Of a stretch of DNA of 64,000 nt, positions 16,049-25,306 are shown in pieces; positions within the stretch are counted from its first letter, which is position 1; each line of letters begins with the position of its first letter. The notes beneath the pieces are model-generated. The model was not told the origin of the DNA. It did not search any database and saw only the letters and a list, made by a program, of their open reading frames with translations. This DNA is from Dyella sp. ASV21. GTDB taxonomy: Bacteria; Pseudomonadota; Gammaproteobacteria; Xanthomonadales; Rhodanobacteraceae. The position numbers and the translations under genes are program-made. The stretch spans positions 108,408 through 172,407 of the forward strand of contig NZ_JAELTT010000001.1 in NCBI RefSeq assembly GCF_016428975.1. Reading direction: 5' to 3'.

Positions 16049-19000
16049 ATGAGTTCCCCCGCACAGCACGTCCCCGCCAGCACCGCCCAGGCGGAAACCC
16101 GTCCGTTGCGTTTCGTCACTGCCGCCAGTCTGTTCGACGGTCATGACGCGGCGATCAACATCATGCGTCGCATCATCCAGGCGCAAGGCGCCGAGGTGAT
16201 TCACCTCGGCCACAACCGCTCCGTGGAAGATGTGGTGCGTGCCGCCTTGCAAGAGGACGCCGATGCCATCGCGCTGTCCTCTTACCAGGGGGGCCACGTC
16301 GAATACTTCAAGTACATGGTGGATATGCTCAAGCAGCATGGCGCCGAACACATCCGCGTGTTCGGCGGCGGCGGCGGCACCATCACGCCGGAGGAAATCC
16401 GCGAGCTCCAGGGCTACGGCGTCGAGCGCATCTATCACCCCAACGACGGCATGAAGCTCGGCCTCACCGAGATGATCGAGGACGTGATGCATCGCACGCG
16501 CGCCGCGGCGGTGAAGCGTGCCAAGGCCCAGGAAGCCAGCGCCATCGAACCGCTGGTGGATATCGGCGACGAGATCGCCGTGGGTCATGTGCTCTCGTCC
16601 ATCGAAGAAGGCGAGCTGCCGGAAGCGGAGCTGGAGCATCTGCGCAAGCAGTGGAAAATGGCCGGCAAGCAAACGCCGGTGCTCGGTGTCACCGGTACCG
16701 GCGGCGCGGGCAAATCGTCGGTGGTGGATGAGCTGCTGCTGCGCTTCTTGCACGCCTTTCCGCACATGCGCATTGCCGTGCTGGCGGTGGACCCCACCCG
16801 TCGCCGCAGCGGCGGCGCGTTGCTGGGCGATCGCATCCGCATGAACTCCCTGCGCAGCCATCGCGTGTATATGCGCTCCATGGCCACGCGCCGCCAGCAC
16901 GCCGCCACCAGCGCCGTGCTCCGCGACTGCATCGATTTCCTCAAGGCGCAGCCTTACGACCTGGTGATCGTGGAAACCGCGGGTATCGGCCAGAGCGACT
17001 CGGAGATCGTCGACCTGGTGGATTTCCCCACCTACGTGATGACCAGCGACTACGGCGCAGCCAGCCAGCTCGAAAAGATCGACATGCTCGATTTCGCTGA
17101 ACTGGTGGTGCTCAACAAGTTCGACAAGCGCGGCGCGGAAGACGCATTGCGCGACGTGCGCAAGCAGTGGAAGCGCAACCGCACCGCATTCACGCTCACC
17201 GACGAGCAGGTGCCGGTGTATCCCACCATTGCCAGCCAGTTCAACGATCCGGGCGTAACCTGGATGTTCACCAACCTGTGCCGCCTGTTGCGCGACAAGC
17301 TCAGCCTGCCGGCCGAAAAGTGGACGCCCGACCTGGACACGACCCTGAAGGAGCCGCGCGCCACCGTGCTCATTCCGGGCAGCCGCGTGCGTTACCTGGC
17401 CGAGATCGCCGAGCAAGGCCGCGGCATCAACCAGGATATCGAGCGGGAAGCCGAATTCGCCAGCAAGGCGCAGCATTACTACGAATCGCTCAAGGACCTC
17501 GGCGATACGCAGCTGCCGCGTGAACTGGCCCGCTACGAATCGGAGGCGCTGCATGAAGAGGGCATCGATCGCACCCTGCTCACCCTGCGCCAGCGTTACA
17601 ACGCGGCCATCAAGGAGCTGAGTCACGAAGCGATCCACCTGCTGCACGACTGGCCCAAGCGCTACAAGTCAGTGACCGACGAGGTCAACGAGTACAAAGT
17701 GCGCGACAAGGTGATTCGCGTCGAGAACTACCGCGAATCGCTCAGCCATCAGAAGATACCCAAGGTGGCGCCGCCCAAGACCAAGGATTGGGGCGATCTG
17801 CTGCGCTTCCTCAAGCGCGAGAACCTGCCCGGTCACTACCCGTATACCGGCGGCGTGTATCCCTACCGCCGCACCGGTGAGGACCCCACCCGCATGTTCG
17901 CGGGCGAGGGTACGCCCGAGCGCACCAACCGCCGTTTCCATTACCTCAGCCAGGGTGGTGCAGCCACGCGCCTGTCCACCGCGTTCGACTCGGTCACGCT
18001 GTACGGTGAAGATCCCGCGCCCCGCCCGGACATCTACGGCAAGATCGGCAACTCCGGCGTCAATATCGCCACGCTGGACGACATGAAGAAGCTGTACTCG
18101 GGCTTCGACCTGAGCGCTCCCTCCAGCTCGGTATCCATGACCATCAATGGGCCGGCGCCGATCATCCTCGCGATGTTCATGAACACGGCGATCGACCAGA
18201 ACATCGAGAAGTACCTCAAGGAAGACCCCGCCCGCTGGGCCGCTGCCGAAAAGCAGCTCAAGGCGCTGTTCCCCAACGGTCGCCCGCAGTATTCCGGCGA
18301 GCTGCCCAAGGGTAATGAAGGCCTCGGCCTGGGCCTGCTCGGCGTTACCGGCGATCAGCTGGTGGACGCCGAGACCTACGCGCGGATCAAGGAAGAGACC
18401 TTGCAGACCGTTCGCGGCACGGTGCAGGCGGACATCCTCAAGGAAGACCAGGCGCAGAACACCTGCATCTTCTCCACCGAGTTCGCGCTGCGGATGATGG
18501 GCGACATCCAGCAGTACTTCGTCGACCACAAGGTACGCAACTTCTACTCGGTGTCGATCTCCGGTTATCACATCGCCGAGGCCGGTGCGAACCCGATCAG
18601 CCAGCTGGCGTTTACGCTGAGCAATGGCTTCACCATCGTGGAGTACTACCTCGCGCGCGGCATGAATATCGACGATTTCGCGCCCAACCTGTCGTTCTTC
18701 TTCTCCAACGGCATGGACCCGGAATACACCGTGATCGGCCGCGTGGCCCGTCGCATCTGGGCACGCGCCATGCGCGAGCGCTACGGCGCCAGTGCGCGCA
18801 GCCAGATGATGAAGTACCACATCCAGACCTCCGGCCGTTCGCTGCACGCGCAGGAGATCCAGTTCAACGACATTCGCACCACGTTGCAGGCGCTGTACGC
18901 GTTGTTCGACAACTGCAATAGCCTGCACACCAACGCCTACGACGAGGCCATCACCACGCCGACCGAAGAGAGCGTGCGTCGTGCGGTGGCGATCCAGATG

Positions 19001-19516
19001 ATCATCAACAAGGAATTGGGTCTCAACTTCAACGAAAATCCCTGGCAAGGCAGCCATGTCGTCGACGCGCTGACCGACATCGTGGAAGAGGCCGTGTACA
19101 AGGAGTTCGAGGCGATCAGCGAGCGCGGCGGCGTGCTCGGCGCGATGGACACCATGTACCAGCGCGGCAAGATCCAGGAAGAGTCGATGTACTACGAGCA
19201 GAAGAAGCACGACGGTAGCCTTCCGCTCATCGGCGTGAACACCTTCTTGCCCAAGGATCACGGCGGCGAGATCGCCACCGAGATCGAGCTGATCCGCTCC
19301 ACCGAATCGGAGAAGGCCCAGCAGATCGATAACGTGCTGGCATTTGGTCAGGCGCGTAACGGGCTGGCGCCGGAAAGCCTGAAGGTGCTGCAGAACACCG
19401 CACGCGAGCGCCGCAACGTGTTCGAGCAGTTGATGGAAGCGGTGAAGTACAACTCGCTTGGCCAGATCAGCCACGCCTTGTACGACGTGGGCGGCGAATA
19501 CCGTCGCAACATGTGA
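16049..19516 (+). CDS. icmF: fused isobutyryl-CoA mutase IcmF
   Basis: Adenosylcobalamin enzyme interconverting isobutyryl-CoA and n-butyryl-CoA, carrying its own GTPase chaperone. 1155 residues in the IcmF order. The N-terminal B12-binding domain has FDGHDAA (base-off His), then GGGGGT. The MeaB-like G domain starts near residue 210 with P-loop GVTGTGGAGKSS, then VDPTRRRSGGALLGDR and NKFDKRG. The mutase TIM barrel begins near residue 590 with VYPYRRTGEDPTRMFAGEG and PERTNRRFHYL, the IcmF-type substrate loop rather than the methylmalonyl-CoA mutase form. It stands alone between unrelated genes; a hairpin follows. RBS GGAG is about five bases before the ATG. Confidence 0.95.
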   Translation: MSSPAQHVPASTAQAETRPLRFVTAASLFDGHDAAINIMRRIIQAQGAEVIHLGHNRSVEDVVRAALQEDADAIALSSYQGGHVEYFKYMVDMLKQHGAEHIRVFGGGGGTITPEEIRELQGYGVERIYHPNDGMKLGLTEMIEDVMHRTRAAAVKRAKAQEASAIEPLVDIGDEIAVGHVLSSIEEGELPEAELEHLRKQWKMAGKQTPVLGVTGTGGAGKSSVVDELLLRFLHAFPHMRIAVLAVDPTRRRSGGALLGDRIRMNSLRSHRVYMRSMATRRQHAATSAVLRDCIDFLKAQPYDLVIVETAGIGQSDSEIVDLVDFPTYVMTSDYGAASQLEKIDMLDFAELVVLNKFDKRGAEDALRDVRKQWKRNRTAFTLTDEQVPVYPTIASQFNDPGVTWMFTNLCRLLRDKLSLPAEKWTPDLDTTLKEPRATVLIPGSRVRYLAEIAEQGRGINQDIEREAEFASKAQHYYESLKDLGDTQLPRELARYESEALHEEGIDRTLLTLRQRYNAAIKELSHEAIHLLHDWPKRYKSVTDEVNEYKVRDKVIRVENYRESLSHQKIPKVAPPKTKDWGDLLRFLKRENLPGHYPYTGGVYPYRRTGEDPTRMFAGEGTPERTNRRFHYLSQGGAATRLSTAFDSVTLYGEDPAPRPDIYGKIGNSGVNIATLDDMKKLYSGFDLSAPSSSVSMTINGPAPIILAMFMNTAIDQNIEKYLKEDPARWAAAEKQLKALFPNGRPQYSGELPKGNEGLGLGLLGVTGDQLVDAETYARIKEETLQTVRGTVQADILKEDQAQNTCIFSTEFALRMMGDIQQYFVDHKVRNFYSVSISGYHIAEAGANPISQLAFTLSNGFTIVEYYLARGMNIDDFAPNLSFFFSNGMDPEYTVIGRVARRIWARAMRERYGASARSQMMKYHIQTSGRSLHAQEIQFNDIRTTLQALYALFDNCNSLHTNAYDEAITTPTEESVRRAVAIQMIINKELGLNFNENPWQGSHVVDALTDIVEEAVYKEFEAISERGGVLGAMDTMYQRGKIQEESMYYEQKKHDGSLPLIGVNTFLPKDHGGEIATEIELIRSTESEKAQQIDNVLAFGQARNGLAPESLKVLQNTARERRNVFEQLMEAVKYNSLGQISHALYDVGGEYRRNM

Positions 19517-19522
19517 AGCTTG

Positions 19523-19561
19523 CCCTGAGCCGCCGCTTCGCAAGGAAGTGGCGGCTCAGGG
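19523..19561 (+). terminator. hairpin after icmF
   Basis: Perfect 12-bp stem (CCCTGAGCCGCC/GGCGGCTCAGGG) six bases past the stop codon, with a 15-base loop. The downstream sequence GTGCTTCG is not a strong T-run. Confidence 0.65.
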
Positions 19562-20011
19562 TGCTTCGTTAGGTATTTGCCTCCCGGCGCTAGCCCTGGC
19601 GGGGCCTCCAGTGCTGCCCAAAGTGCCACCCATAACGAGGGCTGGCTATCCTGGTGCCGTGAACCCGGATAGGGCGCGGTGACCGCGACCAACGCGTAAA
19701 GCAAGCCGCCAGTCTTGCCTGTTTCCTGATTGCATCCATGGTGTGGACGTTTCCGTGGCCGGTGCCGGAATCAGGTCATCGTAATTTCTCGATGGTTCCA
19801 GAGACGATCATCGGCGAAATGCAGCATAAATGGCGGGTAAATTGATCCAAAAGAGGTCATTTGGCCGCCCGCTGTAAGTTTGCCGTCAGCTTGAAAAGGT
19901 ACTTTGTCGGCATTCCCCAAGCGCCTCGAAATTACCTGCGCCTTACTGGCCGATTCGGTCGGTGGCGACCGAGGCCCCGGGGGCCGTTCGAAACCCGTTG
20001 CCAGGGCACTC
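19562..20011 (+). other. intergenic region before the deacetylase gene
   Basis: No gene is supported in this stretch. An open frame in phase with the deacetylase could start at a TTG at 19904, but those 36 extra residues look neither like a signal peptide nor like the family. No repeat, tRNA or riboswitch was seen. Confidence 0.4.
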
Positions 20012-20737
20012 GTGAAGATTCCCATCCTGATGTACCACAACATTGCCAAGGCTCCGCGCGACCTTGCGGTGTATCGCAGCCTGTATGTGTCGCCGGGCGC
20101 TTTCGGTCGCCAGATGCGCTTGCTCAGCATGCTCGGCTATCGCGGCGTATCCATGGCCGATGCCATGCCTTATCTGCGTGGCGAACGCGAAGGGCGAGTG
20201 GCCGTGGTGACGCTGGACGACGGCTATGTCGACAATCTGGAGTCGGCATTATCGGTATTGCAGCGCTATGACTTCACGGCCACGTGTTACGCGGTCAGCA
20301 GCCTGCTCGGTCAGTACAACGCCTGGGATGACCAGAAGCTGGGTATCCGCAAGCCGATCATGACGGCGGCACAGCTGCGGTCGTGGCACGCCGCCGGCAT
20401 GGAGGTGGGTGCGCACACGCGCACCCATGTGCACCTGAGCCGTTGCAGCGATCAGCAGCAGCGCGAAGAGATCGAAGGCTGCAAGGCGGAACTGGAAGAT
20501 GTGATCGGCGCGCCGGTCACGCAGTTCTGTTACCCCTATGGGGACCATGACGATCGCGCCGTGGAAGCGACACGTCGCGCGGGCTATGCCGCCGCCACCA
20601 CCACGCAGCGTGGTCGCGCCGACGGCGGTGCGGACGTGGATCTGTGGCGCTTGCCGCGTATTCAGATAGCTCGCCATCACCTGCTGCCGCAGGTGGCCTC
20701 GCGCATCCTTACCGCTTACGAAGACAAGCGCGCATGA
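20012..20737 (+). CDS. polysaccharide deacetylase (NodB/CE4 family)
   Basis: 241 residues from the GTG at 20012, chosen because AGGG lies five bases upstream and the product then begins KIPILMYHNI as family members do. CE4 motifs: TLDDGY (catalytic Asp and metal Asp) near residue 65 and GAHTRTHVHL (metal His pair) near 130, then CYPYGDHD near 165. It removes acetyl groups from a polysaccharide or glycolipid N-acetyl sugar. No signal peptide is seen, so a cytoplasmic or membrane-side glycolipid substrate is possible. Its stop overlaps the GT4 start as ATGA, implying one pathway. Confidence 0.85.
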   Translation: MKIPILMYHNIAKAPRDLAVYRSLYVSPGAFGRQMRLLSMLGYRGVSMADAMPYLRGEREGRVAVVTLDDGYVDNLESALSVLQRYDFTATCYAVSSLLGQYNAWDDQKLGIRKPIMTAAQLRSWHAAGMEVGAHTRTHVHLSRCSDQQQREEIEGCKAELEDVIGAPVTQFCYPYGDHDDRAVEATRRAGYAAATTTQRGRADGGADVDLWRLPRIQIARHHLLPQVASRILTAYEDKRA

Positions 20738-21846
20738 AACTGCTTTTTGTCGGCACCAATCCCGAGAACACCGGCGCGGCGACCCATTTCGTGACACTGG
20801 CCAAGGCCATGGCGCAGGCGGGGCATGAGGTGCGCGGCATCGTGTCGCGTCGTGGCCTTATTGGCGAGGGGCTGGAGGCGGCGCGGGTGCCACTGACATA
20901 CAGCACGTTCCGCAATGCCTTCGACCTGCGTGGCTATGCGGCGGTGCTCAAGGACATCGCCAGGCATTCGCCCGATTGGCTGGTAGGCAACTTCGGCAAG
21001 GAGTACTGGCCGCTGATTCTTTGCGGCCGGTTGACGAATACCAAGGTGGCGCTGTTCCGTCACCGCACGCCGCGCATGAGCAAGTTTTCCGAGTATGGCG
21101 TGCCGCGCATGGCGCAGCGTTTCATCGCCGTGTCCGAGTACGCGCGCAATGCTTATCTCCAATGGGGTATCCCGCCCGAGCTGGTGAGCATTTCCTATAA
21201 CCCGGTGGATGTGGATGTGTTCAAGCCCGACCCGGTGCGGCGCGCGCAGGTGCGGGCGGAGTTCGGCATTCCCGAGGACGCCATCGTGATGGGCTTCGCC
21301 GGTCGCGTGCATGCCGGCAAGGGCGTGGTGCATCTGATGAAGGCAGCCAACGAAGCGATGGCCGTGCAGCCGCGCTTGCATGCGTTGTGGGTGGGCGCGG
21401 GCGTGGACGAGGGGCGACTCCAGCAGATGGCGGCGGAGCAGGGCTTGTCCGGCCGTCACCACTTCACCGGTTGGGTGAACGACACGGAGCGCTACTACGG
21501 CGCGTTCTCGTTCCTGGCATTTCCTTCGATCAAACCCGAAACCTTCGGCCGCGTTGCCATCGAGGCGCAGGCGAGCGGGGTGCCGGTGCTCGGCAGCGAC
21601 ATCGGCGGTATTCCGGAAACCATGCAAGACCAGGTCACGGGTTACCTGATCGAACCCGGCAATGTCAGCGCATGGCGTGATCGCATACTGGACCTGTGCG
21701 ATGAGCAGCGCTGTCGCGAGTTGGGTGCCGCGGCACGCAGTTACGTCACCGAGCATTTCGGCAACGCGGCTGTGGCACGCGATTTCGAGGCGCTGCTGCG
21801 TCATCGTAACGTGCCGTTCCAACATCTGGGGCATGCCGCGAGCTGA
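20734..21846 (+). CDS. GT4 family glycosyltransferase
   Basis: 370 residues of GT-B fold. N-terminal FVGTNPENTGAATHFVTLAKAM is the acceptor-domain start; the C-terminal donor domain begins near residue 180 with GFAGRVHAGKG and ends with SIKPETFGRVAIEAQASGVPVL (the E-x7-E region, first Glu near 265) and GGIPE. It transfers a nucleotide-sugar residue onto a glycan or lipid. Translationally coupled to the deacetylase. Together they would build or modify a surface glycan or glycolipid; the product is not predictable. Confidence 0.88.
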   Translation: MKLLFVGTNPENTGAATHFVTLAKAMAQAGHEVRGIVSRRGLIGEGLEAARVPLTYSTFRNAFDLRGYAAVLKDIARHSPDWLVGNFGKEYWPLILCGRLTNTKVALFRHRTPRMSKFSEYGVPRMAQRFIAVSEYARNAYLQWGIPPELVSISYNPVDVDVFKPDPVRRAQVRAEFGIPEDAIVMGFAGRVHAGKGVVHLMKAANEAMAVQPRLHALWVGAGVDEGRLQQMAAEQGLSGRHHFTGWVNDTERYYGAFSFLAFPSIKPETFGRVAIEAQASGVPVLGSDIGGIPETMQDQVTGYLIEPGNVSAWRDRILDLCDEQRCRELGAAARSYVTEHFGNAAVARDFEALLRHRNVPFQHLGHAAS

Positions 21847-21886
21847 CCACTCGCGCCAGTGCCTGGCGAAATGATTCAGCGTATTC

Positions 21887-22288
21887 CTAGGCTTTGGCCC
21901 GGCGAGTGCCGGGCGCCAGTGCATAGGCGAGCAGGGCGGCAAGCACCACCAGAACAACGCCGCTCAGGCGGATGACGCCATCGCCCGCCATGGTCCATTG
22001 CTCGACCATGGCGTTGGCCTGCGCCATCGCGAACGCCCACATCAGCACCGTTACGGTACCCATCACCACCACGACGCAGCCAGCGATGCGCACCAGTCGC
22101 GGCATGCGGGTGGCCGTCGCCACCGCGATCAAAAGTGCGCCGAACAGCAGGCGCACCAGGCCTGCGGCGAGGAAGGCCGAGGGCGCGATGCTGACCTGAG
22201 CCAGCGTCACCAGCACGGTCGGCGCGACCAGACCGATCAGGCCGACGACCAGGGCGATGAGGCAGATCACAAAGGCAAGCATTTTCAT
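21887..22288 (-). CDS. small four-helix membrane protein of unknown function
   Basis: 133 residues with four hydrophobic segments, roughly residues 3-28, 36-60, 66-90 and 103-126, joined by short loops with few charges. I do not recognise the family. It is transcribed leftward, converging on the glycosyltransferase gene and about 45 bases past the methyltransferase-fold gene at 22333 on the same strand, so the two may be co-transcribed. Confidence 0.65.
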   Translation of the reverse strand: MKMLAFVICLIALVVGLIGLVAPTVLVTLAQVSIAPSAFLAAGLVRLLFGALLIAVATATRMPRLVRIAGCVVVVMGTVTVLMWAFAMAQANAMVEQWTMAGDGVIRLSGVVLVVLAALLAYALAPGTRRAKA

Positions 22289-22332
22289 GTCGCGCCCGTT
22301 GTTCTGCGTGCGCTGGCCATAAGCGCGACGCG

Positions 22333-23136
22333 CTACGGTTTCACGAACTTCAGCGTCATGCGATCCGATTCGCCGATCGCCTTCATCTTGGCGTGCTCAT
22401 CGTCGGGGCCGGCGAGGTCGGGCGGCAGGCGATGCACGTTGATGTCTTCCGGATCGTTGGGGTTGGCATTGATCTGCGACACGCCGGCCAACTGGAAGCC
22501 TGCCTTCATGGCGGTGGCGATCATGTAGTCCTCGGAGATGCGATGCAGTGCGCCGGCCGTAACGCGCGGATCACCGAAGGGCTTGGCTCGATGTTCCTCG
22601 ATACCCAGGATGCCGCCCGGCTTGAGCACGTCGAACGCCGCTTTGAATACGGCGTCCAGTGTGTCGGGGCTATGGATCAACCAGTCGTGCGTGTTGCGAA
22701 AGGTCAGCACCATGTCGGCGGAATGCGCCGGTCCGAGCTGCACGGCGTCCGGTGGTGCGAATGGAATGATCTTGGCGATATGGCCGAACACGTCGGGATT
22801 CGCCTTCAGTTTCGCGTTGAATTTCTCCGCCTTGGGCGGCGCCGCTTCGATCAGCTGGCCGTGGGCGGCGAGGTAGGGCGCGAGGATTTCGGTGTACCAA
22901 CCGCCGCCCGGTGATAGCTCGATCACCGTCATGCCGGGTTGGATGCCGAAGAACTGCAAGGTTTCGATAGGATGGCGGTAGGTATCACGCGCTTTGTTGG
23001 CGTCGGAGCGCCAACTGCCCGCGACGGCCTGTTGCAGGGTTAGCTCGGGAGCGGGCGGGGTGGCGGCCTGGGCGAGCGTGGCAAACAGCCACAGTGACGG
23101 GAGCAAGCACAGTGTGAAGCCGATGCGGCGGAACAT
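22333..23136 (-). CDS. exported methyltransferase-fold protein (first copy)
   Basis: 267 residues with a signal peptide (residues 1-25, ending LAQA before ATPP). The rest is a Rossmann methyltransferase fold: VIELSPGGGWYTEILAPYL near residue 72 as SAM motif I, and DVLKPGGILGIEEH near 180 as the post-motif III element. Export is odd for a SAM enzyme because SAM is not known to be available in the periplasm. A related protein with the same layout is at 31633-32400. The biochemical role is unknown; a non-enzymatic or alternative-ligand role is possible. Confidence 0.78.
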   Translation of the reverse strand: MFRRIGFTLCLLPSLWLFATLAQAATPPAPELTLQQAVAGSWRSDANKARDTYRHPIETLQFFGIQPGMTVIELSPGGGWYTEILAPYLAAHGQLIEAAPPKAEKFNAKLKANPDVFGHIAKIIPFAPPDAVQLGPAHSADMVLTFRNTHDWLIHSPDTLDAVFKAAFDVLKPGGILGIEEHRAKPFGDPRVTAGALHRISEDYMIATAMKAGFQLAGVSQINANPNDPEDINVHRLPPDLAGPDDEHAKMKAIGESDRMTLKFVKP

Positions 23137-23190
23137 GGTTCAAGCCTCCTGACGGCGATTTCCCAAGCCTACGCCCAATGGGTTTGCCGC

Positions 23191-23541
23191 GTGTCGATTT
23201 GGCGTAACGTGATGCGCTGTGTTGCTCAAGCGCCTGCCGATTCGCCCATGGCCAAGGACATGCCGCCAGCCGCGCTCGGCCGCGTGCTGCACTGGCAGCG
23301 GGAAGCGGAGCACGGCATCGTGATGGGCGCGGATGGTCCGCCGCAGTCCGATACCAAGGGCGGTGTGGTGAATATCGATATAACCTCGCCGGTCGAAGCC
23401 GAGCGCGTGTTCCAGGCCGTGTCCGAAGGGGGCACGGCGCAGATGCCCATCGGTGAAACGTTCTGGGCGCGCCGCTTTGGCATGCGGGTGGATCGTTATG
23501 GCAAGGCCTGGATGGTCAATTGCCAGAAGCAACCGGGCTGA
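23191..23541 (+). pseudogene. truncated VOC (PhnB/YjdN-like) protein
   Basis: The last 95 or so residues match the C-terminal two thirds of PhnB-like glyoxalase-fold proteins: MPPAALGRVLHW, then VFQAVSEGG, MPIGETFWARRFGMRVDRYG and WMVNC. Intact members are about 140 residues and begin with some 40-50 residues holding the first beta-alpha-beta unit and a metal ligand; that part is missing here and replaced by an unrelated lead sequence abutting the start region of the divergent gene at 23136. It is read as an N-terminally deleted remnant, though an ATG at 23248 could still give a 97-residue product. Confidence 0.6.
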
Positions 23542-23563
23542 AGTCCCCGAGGCGAGTGAGTCA

Positions 23564-23596
23564 GGCTATGGGCTGCGTGCAATGCGGCCCATAGCC
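23564..23596. terminator. hairpin between convergent genes
   Basis: Perfect 10-bp stem (GGCTATGGGC/GCCCATAGCC) between the VOC remnant and the leftward DUF899 gene. No strong T-run. Confidence 0.55.
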
Positions 23597-23604
23597 CTTG
23601 CGCC

Positions 23605-24315
23605 TTAGGCGGGGTAGTCGAGCTTGGGGTACCAGTCGGTGCCACGCCCTTCCGGAATGCAGTCCAGCACGGTCCACAGCGGCATCAGGTCCGGCGCGCC
23701 ACGCGGGTCCTGGCCGGGGTCGGCGGTGGCGCCACCCATCTCGCCCGCCCAGAACAGGCGAATGACGCCATCGCGGCGCGTGAACACGTTGAAGGCGGGT
23801 TCGTCGCCGCCGTCATCGCCGATGGCGTGGAAATCGCGGCTGAAGGTGCCGTCGAGGTCCGAATACAGCTTTAGGTGACGCCAGCCGCGCTCGCGCTTGA
23901 AGGCCAGCAGGCGTTCGATGGGCGAGCGGGCGATCACCGCCAATGCCACGCGCTGTTCGATATCGCGGGCTTCACCCTCCCAGGCGCTCAGCAGCGACGT
24001 GCACATAGGGCAGGGCCGCTCGCGTTGCGGGCCGAACATATAGCTGTAGGTGACCAGGCTGGTCTTGTCGCCGAACAGCTCGGCCAAGCCGACGGGGCCG
24101 TGCTCGCTCATGAAGCGATAGTCCGCGTGCACCGGCGGCCCGGGCGGCAGCGCGCGCCGTTGCTCGGCGACGCGTTCGATATGGCGGCGCAGTTCGATTT
24201 CCTCGACCAGCAATGCATCGCGGGCGCGGCGATAGTCGTCGCTCTCCCCTGCAAAGCGCAGGCCATTGCGGCGCGCGAGTTCAGCAGCGGGAATCAGGGG
24301 CTGGGCAGACGGCAT
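23605..24315 (-). CDS. DUF899 thioredoxin-fold protein
   Basis: 236 residues from the ATG at 24315, supported by GGAGG eight bases upstream. The family pattern is clear: YMFGPQRERPCPMCTSLLSAWEG near residue 110 (thioredoxin-like CPMC), then RGWRHLKLYSD, PAFNVFTRRDG and a C-terminal TDWYPKLDYPA. DUF899 proteins are common, about this length and of unproven function; redox or thiol chemistry is presumed from the Cys pair. Single gene with its own hairpin downstream. Confidence 0.82.
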   Translation of the reverse strand: MPSAQPLIPAAELARRNGLRFAGESDDYRRARDALLVEEIELRRHIERVAEQRRALPPGPPVHADYRFMSEHGPVGLAELFGDKTSLVTYSYMFGPQRERPCPMCTSLLSAWEGEARDIEQRVALAVIARSPIERLLAFKRERGWRHLKLYSDLDGTFSRDFHAIGDDGGDEPAFNVFTRRDGVIRLFWAGEMGGATADPGQDPRGAPDLMPLWTVLDCIPEGRGTDWYPKLDYPA

Positions 24316-24432
24316 GGCGATAACCTCCGGCAGTGTTGTGCTCGACAGGCCGCCAGGCGCGGCCTTGCCAGAACGACGAACACGGCTATGGGAAATCGAC
24401 ATCGATCCCGGCGCCAGTGCCGGGGTCGGTGT

Positions 24433-25053
24433 TCAGGCCGCCAGCTGGGCGGTGTAGGAGAGCTCAAGCGCCGCGTTGACGGTGGCGGCCATCTGCTCGG
24501 CCAGCGAGACGTAGTCGTCGGCGCGCGGCACACGCGCGCGCTTGGGCGCGGCAGCCAGCAGGTCGAACTGGTGGTGCGACGTGGCGTCCGCCAGGCAGAT
24601 GAACAGGCAGGCGCGCGGCGAATCCAGGAACACGCGCATTTCCACCTGCACGATGGCATCCAGCTCCGCATCGCTGTCAGGTTGAATCAGGATGCTGAGC
24701 GAGCGATGGCCTTTGCGGCGCAGCAAGCGCAGGCATTCCTCCAGCTCGATCACCAGGTGGTGGCCTTCGGGTATCTGCAGCGCCCGCAGCAGGATCGGCT
24801 CGATCTGCGCCACCAGCTTGCGCACCTCGTTCTCGATACGGCCCAGGAAGCCTATGCGCAGGTCCTGGCGCGTATAGCGCAGGGGCATGGTGGAGACCTG
24901 CAGATCGTTCTTACGCACCAGCACGGAGTGGTTGATACGCGAGAAGCTCAGGCCGGCCTCTTCGTAGCTTTGCTTGGCATTGGCGCCGCTGATGCTGGCG
25001 AAGGCGGCCCAGGCGGCCTTGAGGTAAGTGAGATTTGGCGACGAATACAGCAT
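24433..25053 (-). CDS. unrecognised soluble protein
   Basis: 206 residues; no family recognised. AGGA about nine bases before the ATG at 25053 supports the start. No signal peptide or membrane segment. Composition is mixed alpha/beta with segments such as LVIELEECLRLLRRKGHRSL (near 100) and RACLFICLADATSHHQFDLL (near 150), and a Leu/Ala-rich C-terminal helix. Leftward, it is upstream of DUF899 with about 117 bases between. Codon use and GC resemble the neighbours, so it is probably a real lineage gene. Confidence 0.6.
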   Translation of the reverse strand: MLYSSPNLTYLKAAWAAFASISGANAKQSYEEAGLSFSRINHSVLVRKNDLQVSTMPLRYTRQDLRIGFLGRIENEVRKLVAQIEPILLRALQIPEGHHLVIELEECLRLLRRKGHRSLSILIQPDSDAELDAIVQVEMRVFLDSPRACLFICLADATSHHQFDLLAAAPKRARVPRADDYVSLAEQMAATVNAALELSYTAQLAA

Positions 25054-25306
25054 GTCCGTCCTGCGTGATGTGAGTTCGTCGGATCCGCCGATGCACCGTC
25101 GGCGGGGCCTGTGAGGCTTATCGGCGGGGTCGCCGCAAACTTCAGTGCTCGCCGTGGCCGGGGTGGAGGGCATGACCTTTGTCCTAGACGCGGCCCCGAC
25201 GCCGCTTGCTATAACTGCCGTGTCAGGGATTCGCCGCCATGGGCGGCACCGAGGGCTGTGATGCCCGCCCATCCATTGCATGACCATTCCTGGGGAGAGC
25301 GACGGC

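Noticed and set aside
16007..19543. Two long minus-strand open frames across icmF
   Set aside because: Antisense to a 1155-residue enzyme with all motifs intact; composition is typical of shadow frames.
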